A stretch of 64,000 nt of DNA from Calliopsis andreniformis (Eukaryota > Arthropoda > Insecta > Hymenoptera > Andrenidae): positions 2,976,001 to 3,040,000 of the forward strand of contig NW_027480423.1 of the NCBI RefSeq assembly GCF_051401765.1. The letters run 5' to 3'. A model generated the notes under the pieces. It was not told the DNA's origin and did no database searches. It saw only the letters and a list, made by a program, of their open reading frames with translations. A program made the position numbers and the translations under genes. Shown one piece after another: positions 1 through 13,700 of the stretch. Position 1 is the stretch's first letter, and each line of letters begins with the position of its first letter.

Positions 1-166
1 GCATAAAATACGATATAAATACAACAGCTTTTCCATCGTATAAAAGGAATAATTGCAAACAGTGTGAAAGTAATGATCATTTCGGCGTTTCGGGCATCCT
101 AGACTTAACTCTGAGGCGTTGCTCCACCTGATCGAATAGTTGGGGCCTAGGAAGTCAACGCCAGAA
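1..166 (+). repeat. Divergent unit class lacking the inverted repeat
   Basis: Unit positions 72-114 differ from consensus at about ten sites clustered in 45 bp: TTCTACGTTCC reads TTCGGCGTTTC, AGGCTTCAC reads AGACTTAAC, and CTAGGG reads CTGAGG. Both CCTAGG hexamers are lost. The same class recurs near 1,741, 15,515, 21,325, 21,985, 23,811, 31,901, 34,221, 35,393, 38,541, 39,712, 43,395, 45,889 and 57,015, always single and never in tandem. Confidence 0.85.
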
Positions 167-2509
167 GCATAAAATACAATATAAATACAACAGCTTTGCC
201 ATCGTATAAAATGAATAATTGCAAACAGTGTGAAAGATATGGATATTTCTACGTTCAGGGCAACCTAGGGTTCACTGTATGGCGTTCTTCCACCACATCG
301 AATAGCTACGGCCTAAGAAGTCAACGCCTGACGTATAAAATACGATATAAATACAACAGCTTATCCATCGTATAAAACGAATAATTGTAACCAGTGTGAA
401 AGTTATGGTCATTTCTACATTTCGAGCAATCTTCGCTTTACCCTAGGGCGTTGTTCCACCAGATAGAATAGTTAGGGCCTAAGAAGTCAACGCCAGAAGC
501 ATAAAATACGATATAAATACAACAGCCTTTCCATCGTATAAAACGAATAATTGCAACCAGTGTGAAAGTTATGGTCATTTCTACATTTCGAGCAACATAG
601 GCTTCACTCTAGGGCGTTGCTCCACCTGATCGAATAGTTAGGGCCTTAGAAGTCAACGCCAGAAGCTTAAAATACAAAATAAATCGAACGGTTTTTCCAT
701 TGTATAAAACGAATAATTGCTGCCAGTGTAAAAGCTATGGTCATTTATACGTTCCGGACAACCTAGGCTTCACCCTAGGGCGTTGTTCCACCAGATGGAA
801 TAGTTAGGGCCTAAGAAGTCAACGCCAGAAGCATAAAATGCGATATAAATACAACAGCTTTTCCATCATATAAAACAAATAATTGCAACCAGTGTGAAAG
901 TTATGGTCATTTCTACGTTCCGTGCAACCTAGGCTTCACTCTAGGGCGTTGCTCCACCAGATCAAACAGTTAGGGCCTTAGAAGTCAGCGCCCGAACCAT
1001 AAAATGCAAAAAAAATACAACAGTGTTTCCATCATGTAACAGGATTAATTGCAACCAGTTTGAAAGTGATGGCCAATTCTACGTTCCGGGCAACCGAGGC
1101 TTCACTCTAGGGCGTTGTTCCACCAGATCGAATAGTAAGGGCCTAAGAAGTCAACGCCAGAAGCATAAAACACAATATAAATATAACAGTTTTTCCATCG
1201 TATAAAACGAATAAGAGCAACCAGTGTGAAAGTTATGGTCATTTCTACGTTCCGGGCAACCTAGGTTTCACTCTAGGGCGCTGCTCCAGCAGATCAAACA
1301 GTCAGGGCCTAAGAAGCCAACGCCCGAAGCATTAAATACAATGTAAATATAACAGTTTTTCCGTCGTATAGAACGAATAATAGCAACCAGTGTGAAAGTT
1401 ATGGTCATTTCTACGTTCCGGGCAACGTAGGCTTCACTCTAGGGCGTTGCTCCACCAGATCAAACAGTTAGGGCCTTAGAAGTCAACGCCCGAAGCATAA
1501 AATACAAAATAAATACAACAGTTTTTCCATTGTATAAAACGAATAATTGCTACCAGTGTGAAAGTTATGGCTATTTCTACGTTCCGGGCAACCTAGGCTT
1601 CACTCTAGGGCGATTCTCCACCAGACCGAATAGTTAGGTCCTTAGAAGACAACGACAGAAGCATAAAATACGATATAAATACAACAGCTTTTCCATCGTA
1701 TAAAAGGAATAATTGCAAACAGTGTGAAAGTAATGATCATTTCGGCGTTTCGGGCATCCTAGACTTAACTCTGAGGCGTTGCTCCACCTGATCGAATAGT
1801 TGGGGCCTAGGAAGTCAACGCCAGAAGCATAAAATACAATATAAATACAACAGCTTTGCCATCGTATAGAATGAATAATTGCAAACAGTGTGAAAGATAT
1901 GGATATTTCTACGTTCAGGGCAACCTAGGGTTCACTGTATGGCGTTCTTCCACCACATCGAATAGCTACGGCCTAAGAAGTCAACGCCTGACGTATAAAA
2001 TACGATATAAATACAACAGCTTATCCATCGTATAAAACGAATAATTGTAACCAGTGTGAAAGTTATGGTCATTTCTACATTTCGAGCAACATAGGCTTCA
2101 CTCTAGGGCGTTGCTCCACCTGATCGAATAGTTAGGGCCTTAGAAGTCAACGCCAGAAGCTTAAAATACAAAATAAATCGAACGGTTTTTCCATTGTATA
2201 AAACGAATAATTGCTGCCAGTGTAAAAGCTATGGTCATTTATACGTTCCGGACAACCTAGGCTTCACCCTAGGGCGTTGTTCCACCAGATGGAATAGTTA
2301 GGGCCTAAGAAGTCAACGCCAGAAGCATAAAATGCGATATAAATACAACAGCTTTTCCATCATATAAAACAAATAATTGCAACCAGTGTGAAAGTTATGG
2401 TCATTTCTACGTTCCGTGCAACCTAGGCTTCACTCTAGGGCGTTGCTCCACCAGATCAAACAGTTAGGGCCTTAGAAGTCAGCGCCCGAACCATAAAATG
2501 CAAAAAAAG
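1..2509 (+). repeat. 10-unit / 9-unit HOR pair
   Basis: Bases 1 to about 1,015 recur at 1,661 to about 2,509. The offset is 1,660 bp (10 units) up to about 410/2,070 and 1,494 bp (9 units) after that, so the second copy lacks one unit, the one at about 412-577 in the first copy. Shared marks include the divergent TTCGGCG unit (75-120 and 1,735-1,780) and TCATTTATACGTTCCGGAC at 741 and 2,235. Beyond about 1,015 the copies diverge; bases 1,016-1,345 instead match 3,341-3,670 at an offset of 2,325 bp (14 units plus 1 bp). Confidence 0.85.
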
Positions 2510-5500
2510 TACAACAGTGTATCCATCATATAACAGGAATAATTGCAACCAGTTTGAAAGTGATGGCCAATTCTACGTTCCGGGCAACCTAGGCTTCGCT
2601 CTAGGGCGTTGCTCCACCAGATCGCATAGATAGTGCCTTAGAAGTCAACGCCAGAAGCATAAAATACAATATAAATACAACAGTTTTTCCACCATGTAAA
2701 AAGAATAATTGCAACCAGTATGAAAGTCATGGTCATTTCTACTTTCCGGGCAACCTAGGCTTCACCCTACGGCGTTGCTCCAACAGATTGAATAGTTAGG
2801 GCCTTAGAAGTCAACGCCCGAGGCGTTAAATACAAAATAAATAGAACAGTTTTTCCACAGTATAAAACGAATAATTGCTACCAGTGTAAAAGTTATGGTT
2901 ATTTCTACGTTCCGGGCAACCTAGGCTTCACCCTAGGGCGTTGCTCCAACAGATTGAATAGTTATGGCCATAGAAGTCAATGCCCGAACCATAAAATGCA
3001 AAAAAAATACAACAGTGTTTCCATCATATAACAGGATTAATTGCAACCAGTTTGAAAGGGATGGTCATTTCTACGTTACGGGCAACCTAGGCTTCGCTCT
3101 AGGGCGTTGCTCCACTTAATCGAATTGTTAGTACCTTAGAAGTCAACACCAGAAGCATAAAATACAATATAAATACAACAGTTTTTCCATCGTATAAAAC
3201 GAATAATTGCAACCAGTATGAAACTTATGGACATTTCTACTTTCCGAGCAACCTAGGCTTCACCTTAGGGCGTTGCTCCAACAGATTGAATAGTTAGGGT
3301 CCTTAGAAGTCAACGCCCGAACCATAAAATGCAAAAAAAATACAACAGTGTTTCCATCATGTAACAGGATTAATTGCAACCAGTTTGAAAGTGATGGCCA
3401 ATTCTACGTTCCGGGCAACCGAGGCTTCACTCTAGGGCGTTGTTCCACCAGATCGAATAGTAAGGGCCTAAGAAGTCAACGCCAGAAGCATAAAACACAA
3501 TATAAATATAACAGTTTTTCCATCGTATAAAACGAATAAGAGAAACCAGTGTGAAAGTTATGGTCATTTCTACGTTCCGGGCAACCTAGGTTTCACTCTA
3601 GGGCGCTGCTCCAGCAGATCAAACAGTCAGGGCCTAAGAAGCCAACGCCCGAAGCATTAAATACAAAATAAATAGAACAGTTTTTCCATAGTATAAAACG
3701 AATAATTGCTACCAGTGTAAAAGTTGTGGTTATTTCTACGTTCCGGGCAACCTAGGCTTCACCCTAGGCCGTTGTTCCACCAGATTGAATAGTTAGAGCC
3801 TTAGAAGTCAATGCCCGAAGCATAAAATGCAATAAAAATACGACAGTTTTTCCATCATATAACAGGAATAATTGCAACCAGTTTGAAAGTGATGGTCATT
3901 TCTACGTTCCGGGCAACATAGGCTTCACTCTAGGGCGTTGCTCCACTAGATCGAATAGTTAGTACCTTAGAAGTCAACGTCAGATGTATAAAATACAATA
4001 TAAATACAACAGTTTTTCCATCGTATAAAACGAATAATTGCAACCAGTATGAAACTTATGGTCATTTCTACTTACCGAGCAACCTGGGCTTCACCCTAGG
4101 GCGTTGCTCCAACGGATTGAATAGTTAGGGCCTTAGAAGTCAACGCCCGAACCATAAAATGCAAAAAAAATACAGCATTGTTTCCATCATATAACAGGTA
4201 TAATTGCAACCAGTTTGAAATTGATGGCCAATTCTACGTTCCGGGCAACCTAGGCATCACTCTATTGCGTTGCTCCACCAGATCGAATAGTTAGTGCCTT
4301 AGAAGTCAACGCCAGAAGCATAAAATACAATATAAATACAACAGTTTTTCCATCGTATAATACGAATAAATGCAACCAGTATGAAATTTATGGTCATTTC
4401 TACTTTCCGAGCAACCTAGGCTTCACCCTAGGGCGTTGCTCCAACGGATTGAATAGTTAGGGCCTTAGAAGTCAACGCCCGAACCTTAAAATGCAAAAAA
4501 AATACAACAGTGTTTCCATCATATATCAGGAATAATTGCAACCACTTTGAATGTGATGGCCAATTCTACGTTCCAGGCAACCTAGGCTTCACTCTAGGGC
4601 GTTGTTCCACCAGATCGAATAGTAAGGGCCTAAGAAGTCAACGCCAGAAGCATAAAATACAATATAAATATAACAGTTTTTCCACCGTATAAAACGAATA
4701 ATAGCAACCAGTGTGAAAGTTATGGTCATTTCTACGTTCCGGGCAACCTAGGTTTCACTCTAGGGCGTTGCTCCACCAGATCAAACAGTTAGGGCCTTAG
4801 AAGCCAACGCCCGAAGCATTAAATACAAAATAAATAGAACAGTTTTTCCATAGTATAAAACGAATAATTGCTACCAGTGTAAAAGTTATGGTTATTTCTA
4901 CGTTCCGGGCAACCTAGGCTTCACCCTAGGCCGTTGTTCCACCAGATTGAATAGTTAGGGCCTCAGAAGTCAATGCCCGAAGCATAAAATGCAATAAAAA
5001 TACAACAGTTTTTCCATCAAATAACAGGAATAATTGCAACCAGTTTGAAAGTGATGGTCATTTCTACGTTCCGGGCAACATAGGCTTCACCCTAGGGCGT
5101 TGCTCCACTAGATCGAAGAGTTAGTACCTTAGAAGTCAACGCCAGATGTATAAAATACAATATAAATACAACAGTTTTTCCATCGTATAAAACGAATAAT
5201 TGCAACCAGTATGAAACTTATGGTCATTTCTACTTACCGAGCAACCTGCGCTTCACCCTAGGGCGTTGCTCCAACGGATTGAATAGTTAGGGCCTTAGAA
5301 GTCAACGCCCGAACCATAAAATGCAAAAAAAATACAGCAGTGTTTCCATCATATAACAGGTATAATTGCGACCAGTTTGAAATTGATGGCCAATTCTACG
5401 TTCCGGGCAACCTAGGCATCACTCTATTGCGTTGCTCCACCAGATCGAATAGTTAGTGCCTAAGAAGTAAACGCCAGAAGCATAAAATGCGATATAAATA

Positions 5501-7430
5501 CAACAGCTTTTCCATCATATAAAACAAATAATTGCAACCAGTGTGAAAGTTATGGTCATTTCTACATTCCGTGCAACCTAGGCTTCACTCTAGGGCGTTG
5601 CTCCACTAGATCAAACAGTTAGGGCCTTAGAAGTCAGCGCCCGAACCATAAAATGCAAAAAAAATACAACAGTGTATCCATCATATAACAGGAATAATTG
5701 CAACCAGTTTGAAAGTGATGGCCAATTCTACGTTCCGGGCAACCTAGGCTTCGCTCTAGGGCGTTGCTCCACCAGATCGCATAGATAGTGCCTTAGAAGT
5801 CAACGCCAGAAGCATAAAATACAATATAAATACAACAGTTTTTCCACCATGTAAAACGAATAATTGCAACCTGTATGAAAGTCATGGTCATTTCTACTTT
5901 CAGGGCAACCTAGGCTTCACCCTACGGCGTTGCTCCAACAGATTGAATAGTTAGGGCCTTAGAAGTCAATGCCCGAACCATAAAATGCAAAAAACATACA
6001 ACAGTGTTTCCATCATATAACAGGATTTATTGCAACCAGTTTGAAAGGGATGGTCATTTCTACGTTACGGGCAACCTAGGCTTCGCTCTAGGGCGTTGCT
6101 CCACTAGATCGAATTGTTAGTACCTTAGAAGTCAACGCCAGAAGCATAAAATACAATATAAATACAACAGTTTTTCCACCGTATAAAACGAATAATTGCA
6201 ACCAGTATGAAACTTATGGACATTTCTACTTTCCGAGCAACCTAGGCTTCACCTTAGGGCGTTGCTCCAACAGATTGAATAGTTAGGGTCCTTAGAAGTC
6301 AACGCCCGAACCATAAAATGCAAAAAAAATACAACAGTGTTTCCATCATGTAACAGGATTAATTGCAACCAGTTTGAAGGTGATGGCCAATTCTACGTTC
6401 CGGGCAACCGCGGCTTCACTCTAGGGCGTTGCTCCACCAGATCGAATAGTAAGGGCCTAAGAAGTCAACGCCAGAAGCATAAAACACAATATAAATATAA
6501 CAGTTTTTCCATCGTATAAAACGAATAAGAGCAACCAGTGTGAAAGTTATGGTCATTTCTACGTTCCGGGCAACCTAGGTTTCACTCTAGGGCGTTCCTC
6601 CAGCAGATCAAACAGTCAGGGCCTAAGAAGCCAACGCCCGAAGCATTAAATACATAATAAATAGAACAGTTTTTCCATACTATAAAACGAATAATTGCTA
6701 CCAGTGTAAAAGTTATGGTTATTTCTACGTTCCGGGCAACCTAGGCTTCACCCTAGGCCGTTGTTCCACCAGATTGAATAGTTAGAGCCTTAGAAGTCAA
6801 TGCCCGAAGCATAAAATGCAATAAAAATACAAGTTTTTCCATCATATAACAGGAATAATTGCAACCAGTTTGAAAGTGATGGTCATTTCTACGTTCCGGG
6901 CAACATAGGCTTCACTCTAGGGCGTTGCTCCACTAGATCGAATAGTTAGTACCTTAGAAGTCAACGCCAGATGTATAAAATACAATATAAATACAACAGT
7001 TTTTCCATCGTATAAAACGAATAATTGCAACCAGTATGAAACTTATGGTCATTTCTACTTACCGAGCAACCTGGGCTTCACCCTAGGGCGTTGCTCCAAC
7101 GGATTGAATAGTTAGGGCCTTAGAAGTCAACGCCCGAACCTTAAAATGCAAAAAAAATACAACAGTGTTTCCATCATATATCAGGAGTAATTGCAACCAC
7201 TTTGAATGTGATGGCCAATTCTACGTTCCAGGCAACCTAGGCTTCACTCTAGGGCGTTGTTCCACCAGATCGAATAGTAAGGGCCTAAGAAGTCAACGCC
7301 AGAAGCATAAAATACAATATAAATATAACAGTTTTTCCATCGTATAAAACGAATAATAGCAACCAGTGTGAAAGTTATGGTCATTTCTACGTTCCGGGCA
7401 ACCTAGGTTTCACTCTAGGGCGTTGCTCCA
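2310..7430 (+). repeat. Overlapping HOR block, 7 to 19 unit offsets
   Basis: Bases 2,310-4,130 recur at about 5,465-7,119. The offset is 3,155 bp (19 units plus 1) at first, then 2,989 bp (18 units plus 1) after the second copy drops the unit at 2,803-2,968. Inside this, 3,641-4,300 recurs at 4,803-5,462 at exactly 1,162 bp (7 units). Bases 4,460-4,770 recur at 7,115-7,425 (offset 2,655, 16 units minus 1), so the second copy switches template near 7,119. The result is a mosaic, not one clean HOR period. Small private changes exist, such as a 3-bp deletion near 6,831. Confidence 0.85.
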
Positions 7431-7489
7431 CTAGATCGAATAGTTAGTACCTTAGAAGTCAACGCCAGATGTATAAAATACAATATAAA

Positions 7490-10400
7490 TACAACAGTTT
7501 TTCCATCGTATAAAACGAATAATTGCAACCAGTATGAAACTTATGGTCATTTCTACTTTCCGGGCAACCTAGGCTTCACCCTAGGGCGTTGCTCCAACGG
7601 ATAGAATAGTTAGGGCCTTAGAAGTCAACGCCCGAACCATAAAATGCAAAAAAAATACAGCAGTGTTTCCATCATATAACAGGTATAATTGCGACCAGTT
7701 TGAATTTGATGGCCAATTCTACGTTCCGGGCAACCTAGGCATCACTCTATTGCGTTGCTCCACCAGATCGAATAGTTAGTGCCTTAGAAGTCAACGCCAG
7801 ATGTATAAAATACAATATAAATACAACAGTTTTTCCATCGTATAAAACGAATAATTGCAACCAGTATGAAACTTATGGTCATTTCTACTTTCCGAGCAAC
7901 CTAGGCTTCACCCTAGGGCGTTGCTCCAACGGATTGAATAGTTAGGGGCTTAGAAGTCAACGCCCGAACCATAAAATGCAAAAAAAATACAGCAGTGTTT
8001 CCATCATATAACAGGTATAATTGCAACCAGTTTGAAATTGATGGCCAATTCTACGTTCCGGGCAACCTAGGCATCACTCTATTGCATTGCTCCACCAGAT
8101 CGAATAGTTAGTGCCTTAGAAGTCAACGCCAGAAGCATAAAATACAATATAAATACAACAGTTTTTCCATCGTATAAAACGAATAGTAGCAACCAGTGTG
8201 AAAGTTATGGTCATTTCTACGTTCCGGGCAACCTAGGCTTCACCCTAGTGCGTTGCTCCAACGGATTGAATAGTTAGGGCCTCAGAAGTCAACGCCCGAA
8301 CCATAAAATGCAAAAAAAATAGAGCAGTGTTTCCATCATATAACAGGTATAATTGCAACCAGTTTGAAATTGATGGCCAATTCTACGTTCCGGGCAACCT
8401 AGGCTTCACTCTATGGCGTTGTTACACCAGATCGAATAGTCAGGGCCTAAGAAGTCAACGCCAGAAGCATAAAATACAATATAAATATAACAGTTTTTCC
8501 ATCGTATAAAACGAGTAATAGCAACCAGTGTGAAAGTTATGGTCATTTCTACGTTCCGGGCAACCTAGGTTTCACTCTACGGCGTTGCTCCACCAGATCA
8601 AACAGTTAGGGCCTTAGAAGACAAGGCCCGAAGCATTAAATACAAAATAAATAGAACAGTTTTTCCATAGTATAAAACGCATAATTGCTACCAGTGTAAA
8701 AGTTATGGTTATTTCTACGTTCCGGGCAACCTAGGCTTCACCCTAGGCCGTTGTTCCACCAGATCGAATAGTTAGGGCCTAAGAAGGGAACGCGAGAAGC
8801 ATAAAATACAATATAAATACAACAGTTTTTCCATCATATAAAACGAATAATTGCAACCAGTATGAAAACTATGGTCATTTCTACTTTCCGGGCAACCTAG
8901 GCTTCACCCTAGGGCGTTGCTCCAACGGATAGAATAGTTAGGGCCTTAGAAGTCAACGCCCGAACCATAAAATGCAAAAAAAATACAGCAGTGTTTCCAT
9001 CATATAACAGGTATAGTTGCGACCAGTTTGAATTTGATGGCCAATTCTACGTTCCGGGCAACCTAGGCATCACTCTATTGCGTTGCTCCACCAGATCGAA
9101 TAGTTAGTGCCTTAGAAGTCAACGCCAGATGTATAAAATACAATATAAATACAACAGTTTTTCCATCGTATAAAGCGAATAATTGCAACCAGTATGAAAC
9201 TTATGGTCATTTCTACTTTCCGAGCAACCTAGGCTTCACCCTAGGGCGTTGCTCCAACGGATTGAATAGTTAGGGGCTTAGAAGTCAACGCCCGAACCAT
9301 AAAATGCAAAAAAAATACAGCAGTGTTTCCATCATATAACAGGTATAATTGCTACCAGTTTGAAATTGATGGCCAATTCTACGTTCCGGGCAACCTAGGC
9401 ATCACTCTATTGCATTGCTCCACCAGATCGAATAGTTAGTGCCCTAGAAGTCAACGCCAGAAGCATAAAATACAATATAAATACAACAGCTTTTCCATCG
9501 TATAAAACGAATAGTAGCAACCAGTGTGAAAGTTATGGTCATTTCTACGTTCCGGGCAGCCTAGGTTTCACTCTAGGGCGTTGCTCCACCAGATCAAACA
9601 GTTAGGGCCTTAGAAGCCACCGCCCGAAGCATTAAATACAAAATAAATAGAACAGTTTTTCCATAGTATAAAACGAATAATTGCTACCAGTGTAAAGGTT
9701 ATGGTTATTTCTAAGTTCCGGGCAACCTAGGCTTCACCCTAGGCCGTTGTTCCACCAGATCGAATAGTTAGGGCCTAAGAAGGGAACGCCAGAAGCATAA
9801 AATACAATATAAATACAACAGTTTTTCCATCATATATCAGAAATAATTGCAACCAGTTTGAAAGTGATGGCCAATTCTACGTTCCGGGCAACCTAGGATT
9901 CACTCTAGGGCGTTGCTCCACGAGATCGAATAGTTAGTGCCTTAGAAGTCAACGCCAGAAGCATAAAATACAATATAAATACAACAGTTTTTCCATCGTA
10001 TAAAGCGAATAATTGCAACCAGTATGATGCTTATGGACATTTCGACTATCCGAGCAACCTAGGCTTCACCCTAGGGCGTTGCTAGAACAGATTGAATAGT
10101 TAGGGCCTTAGAAGTCAGCGCCCGAACCATAAAATGCAAAAAAAATGCAACAGTGTTTCCATCATACAACAGGAATAATTGCAACCAGTTTGAAAGTGAT
10201 GGCCAATTCTACGTTCCGGGCAACCTAGGCTTCGCTCTAGGGCGTTGCTCCACCAGATCGAATAGGTAGTGCCTTAGAGGTCAACGACAGAAGCATAAAA
10301 TACGATATAAATACAACAGTTTTTCCATCGGACAAAACGAATAATTGCAACCAGTATGAAACTTATGGTCATTTCTACTTTCCGAGCAAGCTAGGCTTCA

Positions 10401-10730
10401 CCCTAGGGCGTTGCACCAACAGATTGAATTGTTAGGGCCTTAGAAGTCAGCGCCCGAACCATAAAATGCAAAAAAAATACAACAGTGTATCCATCATATA
10501 ACAGGAATAATTGCAACCAGTTTGAAAGTGATGGCCAATTCTACGTTCCGGGCAATCTAGGCTTCGCTCTAGGGCGCTGCTCCACCAGATCGAATAGGTA
10601 GTGCCTTAGAGGTCAACGCCAGAAGCATAAAATACGATATAAATACAACAGTTTTTCCATCGTATAAAGCGAATAATTGCAACCAGTATGAAACTTATGG
10701 TCATTTCTACTTTCCGGGCAACCTAGGCTT
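7490..10730 (+). repeat. 8-, 6- and 2-unit local HORs
   Basis: Bases 7,490-8,235 recur at 8,818-9,563 at exactly 1,328 bp (8 units), sharing the private mark GGATAGAATAG (7,599 and 8,927). Bases of about 8,565-8,850 recur at 9,561-9,846 at 996 bp (6 units), sharing AGAAGGGAACGC. Near the end, about 10,100-10,390 recurs at 10,432-10,720 at 332 bp (2 units), sharing AATAGGTAGTGCCTTAGAGG. The A8-run unit subtype typical of the first 10.5 kb ends in this block. Confidence 0.82.
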
Positions 10731-13700
10731 CACTCTAAGGCGTTTTACCACCACATCGAATAGCTACGGCCACAGAAGTCAACGCCTGAAGTATGAAATA
10801 CAATAAAAATACAACAGTCTTTCCATCCTATAACAGGAATAATTGCAACCCGTGTAAGTTATGGTCATTTCTACGTTCCGAGCGGCCTAGGCTTCACTCT
10901 AGGGCGGTGCTCCACCAGATCAAACAGTTATTGCCTTTGAAGTCAACGCCCGAAGCATTAAATACAAAATAAATAGAACAGTTTTTCCATTGTATAAAAC
11001 GAATAATTGCTACCAGTGTAAAAGTTATGGCCCTTTCTACGTCTCGGGCAACCTAGGCTTCACCCTAGGCCGTTGTTCCACCAGATCGAACAGTTAGGGC
11101 CTAAGAAGTGAACGCCAGAAGCATAAAATACGATATAAATACAACATCTTTTCCATCCTATAAAACGAATAATTGCAACCAGTGTGAAAGTTATGGTCAT
11201 TTCTACGTTCCGGGCAACCTATGCTTCACCCTAGTGCGTTGCTACACCAGATCGAATAGTTAGGGCCTCAGAAGCCATCGCCTGAAGCATACAATACAAT
11301 AAAAATACAACAGGTTTACCATCGTATAACAGGAATAATTGCAACCAGTGTGAAAGTGATGGTCATTTCTACGTTCCGGGCAACCTAGGCTTCACTCTAG
11401 GCCCTTGCTCCACCAGATCGAATAGTTAGGGCCTTAGATGTCAACGCGAGATGCATAAAATACAATAAAGGTGCAACAGTTTTTCCATCGTATAACAGGA
11501 ATAACTGCAACCAGTGTGAAAGTACTGGTCATTTCTACGTTCCGGGTAACCTAGGTTTCACACTAGGGCGTTGCTCCACCAGATAGAATAGCTAGGGACT
11601 TAGAATTCAACGCCAGAAGAATAAAATACAATATAAGGACAACAGCTTTTCCATCGTATAAAATGAATATTTGCAAAAATTGTGAAAGTAATGGTCATTT
11701 CTACGTTCCGGGCAACCTATGCGACACCCTAAGGCGTTGCTCCACCACATCTAATACCTACGGCCTTAAAAGTGAACGCCAGAAGCATAAAACACGATAT
11801 AAATACAACAGATTTTCCATCGTATAAAACGAATAATGGTAACCAGTGTGAAAGTTATGATCATTTCTACGTTCCGGTCAACCTAGGCTTCACTCTAGGA
11901 CGTTGCTCCACCAGATCGAATAGTTAGGGCCTACGGAGTCAACGCCAGAAGCATAAAATACAAAAAAGGTGCAACAGTTTTTCCATCGTATAACATGAGT
12001 AATTGCAACCAGTGTGAAGGTAATGGTATGTCCTACGTTCCGGTCAACCTAGGCTTCACTCTAGGACGTTGCTCCACCAGATCGAATAGATAGGGCCTAT
12101 GAAGTCAACGCCAGAAGCATAAAACACAATAAAGGTGCAACAGATTTTCCATCGTGTAACAGGAATAATTGCAACCAGTGTGAAAGTTATGGTCATTTCT
12201 ACTTCCCGGGAAACCCAAGCTTCGCTCTAGGGCGTCGCTCCTCCAGATAGAATAGCTAGGGATTTAGAATTCAACGCCAGAAGAATAAAAGACAATATAA
12301 GTACAACAGCTTTTCCATTGTATAAAACGAATAATAGCAACCAGTGTGAGAGTTACGGTCATTTCTACGTTCCGGGCAACCTAGGGTTCACTCTAGGGCG
12401 TTGCTCCACCAGATCGAATAGCTAGGGCCTTAGAAGTCAACGCCTGAAGCATAAAATACAATAAAAATAAAACAGTCTTTCCATCCTATACCAGGAATAA
12501 TTGCAACCCTTGTGAAAGTGATGGTCATTTGTACGTTCCCGGCAACCTAGGCTTCACCCCAGGGCGTTGTTCCACCAGATCGAATAGTTAGGGCCTAAGA
12601 AGTGAGCGCCAGCAGCATAATATACAATATAAATACAACAGCTTTTCCATCGTATAAAACGAATAATTTCAACCAGTGTGAATGATATGGTCATTTCTAC
12701 ATTCCGAGCAACCTTGGCTTCACTCTAGGGCGTTGATCCAACAGATTGAATAGTTAGGGCCTTAGAAGTCAACGCCCGAAGTATAAAATACAATGTAAAT
12801 ACAACAGCTTTTCCATCGTATAAAACGAGTAATTGCAAGCAGTATGAAAGTTATGGTCATTTCTACTTTCCGGGCAACCTAGGCTTCACCCTAGGGCGTT
12901 GCTCCAACAGATTGAATAGTTAGGGCCTTAGAAGTCAACGGCCGGAGCATAAAATACAAAATAAATAGAACTGTCTTTCTATCGTATAAAACGAATAATT
13001 GCTACCGGTGTGAAAGTTATATCCATTTCTACGTTGCGGCCAACCTAGGCTTCAGCCTAGGGCGTTGTTCCACCACATGGAATAGTTAGGGCATAAGAAG
13101 TCAACGCCAGAAGCATAAAATACAATATAAGTACAACAGTTTTTCCATCGTATAAAATGAATAATTGCAAACATTGCGAAAGTAATGGTCATTCCACGTC
13201 CGGGCAACCTAGGCGGCACTCTAGTGCGTTGCTCCACCACATCTAATAGCTACGGCCTTAGACGGCAACGACAGAAGCATAAAATACAATAAAGATGCAA
13301 CAGCTATTCCATCGTATAAAACGAATAATTGCAACCAGTGTGGAAGTTATTGTCATTTCTACTTCCCGCGCAACCTAGGCTTCACCCTAGGGCGTTGCAC
13401 CAACAGATTGAATAGGTAGGACCTTAGAGGTCAGTGCCCGAAGCATAAAATGCAATAAAAATACAACAGTTATCCATCATGAAACAGGAATAATTGCAAC
13501 CAGTTTGAAAGCGATGGTCATTTCTACGTTCCGGGCAACCTAGGCTTCACTCTAGGGCGTTGCTCCAACAGATCGAATAGTTAGTGCCTTAGAAGTCAAC
13601 GCCAGAAGCATAATATAGAATATAAATACAACAGTTTTCCATCGTATAAAACGAATAATAGCAACCAGTGTGAAAGTTATGGTCATTTCTCCGTTCCCGG

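Noticed and set aside
60..130. Divergent TTCGGCG unit as a transposon footprint or unrelated insertion
   Set aside because: Its length is the normal 166 bp and all anchors align. It is a satellite variant with clustered substitutions, not inserted sequence.
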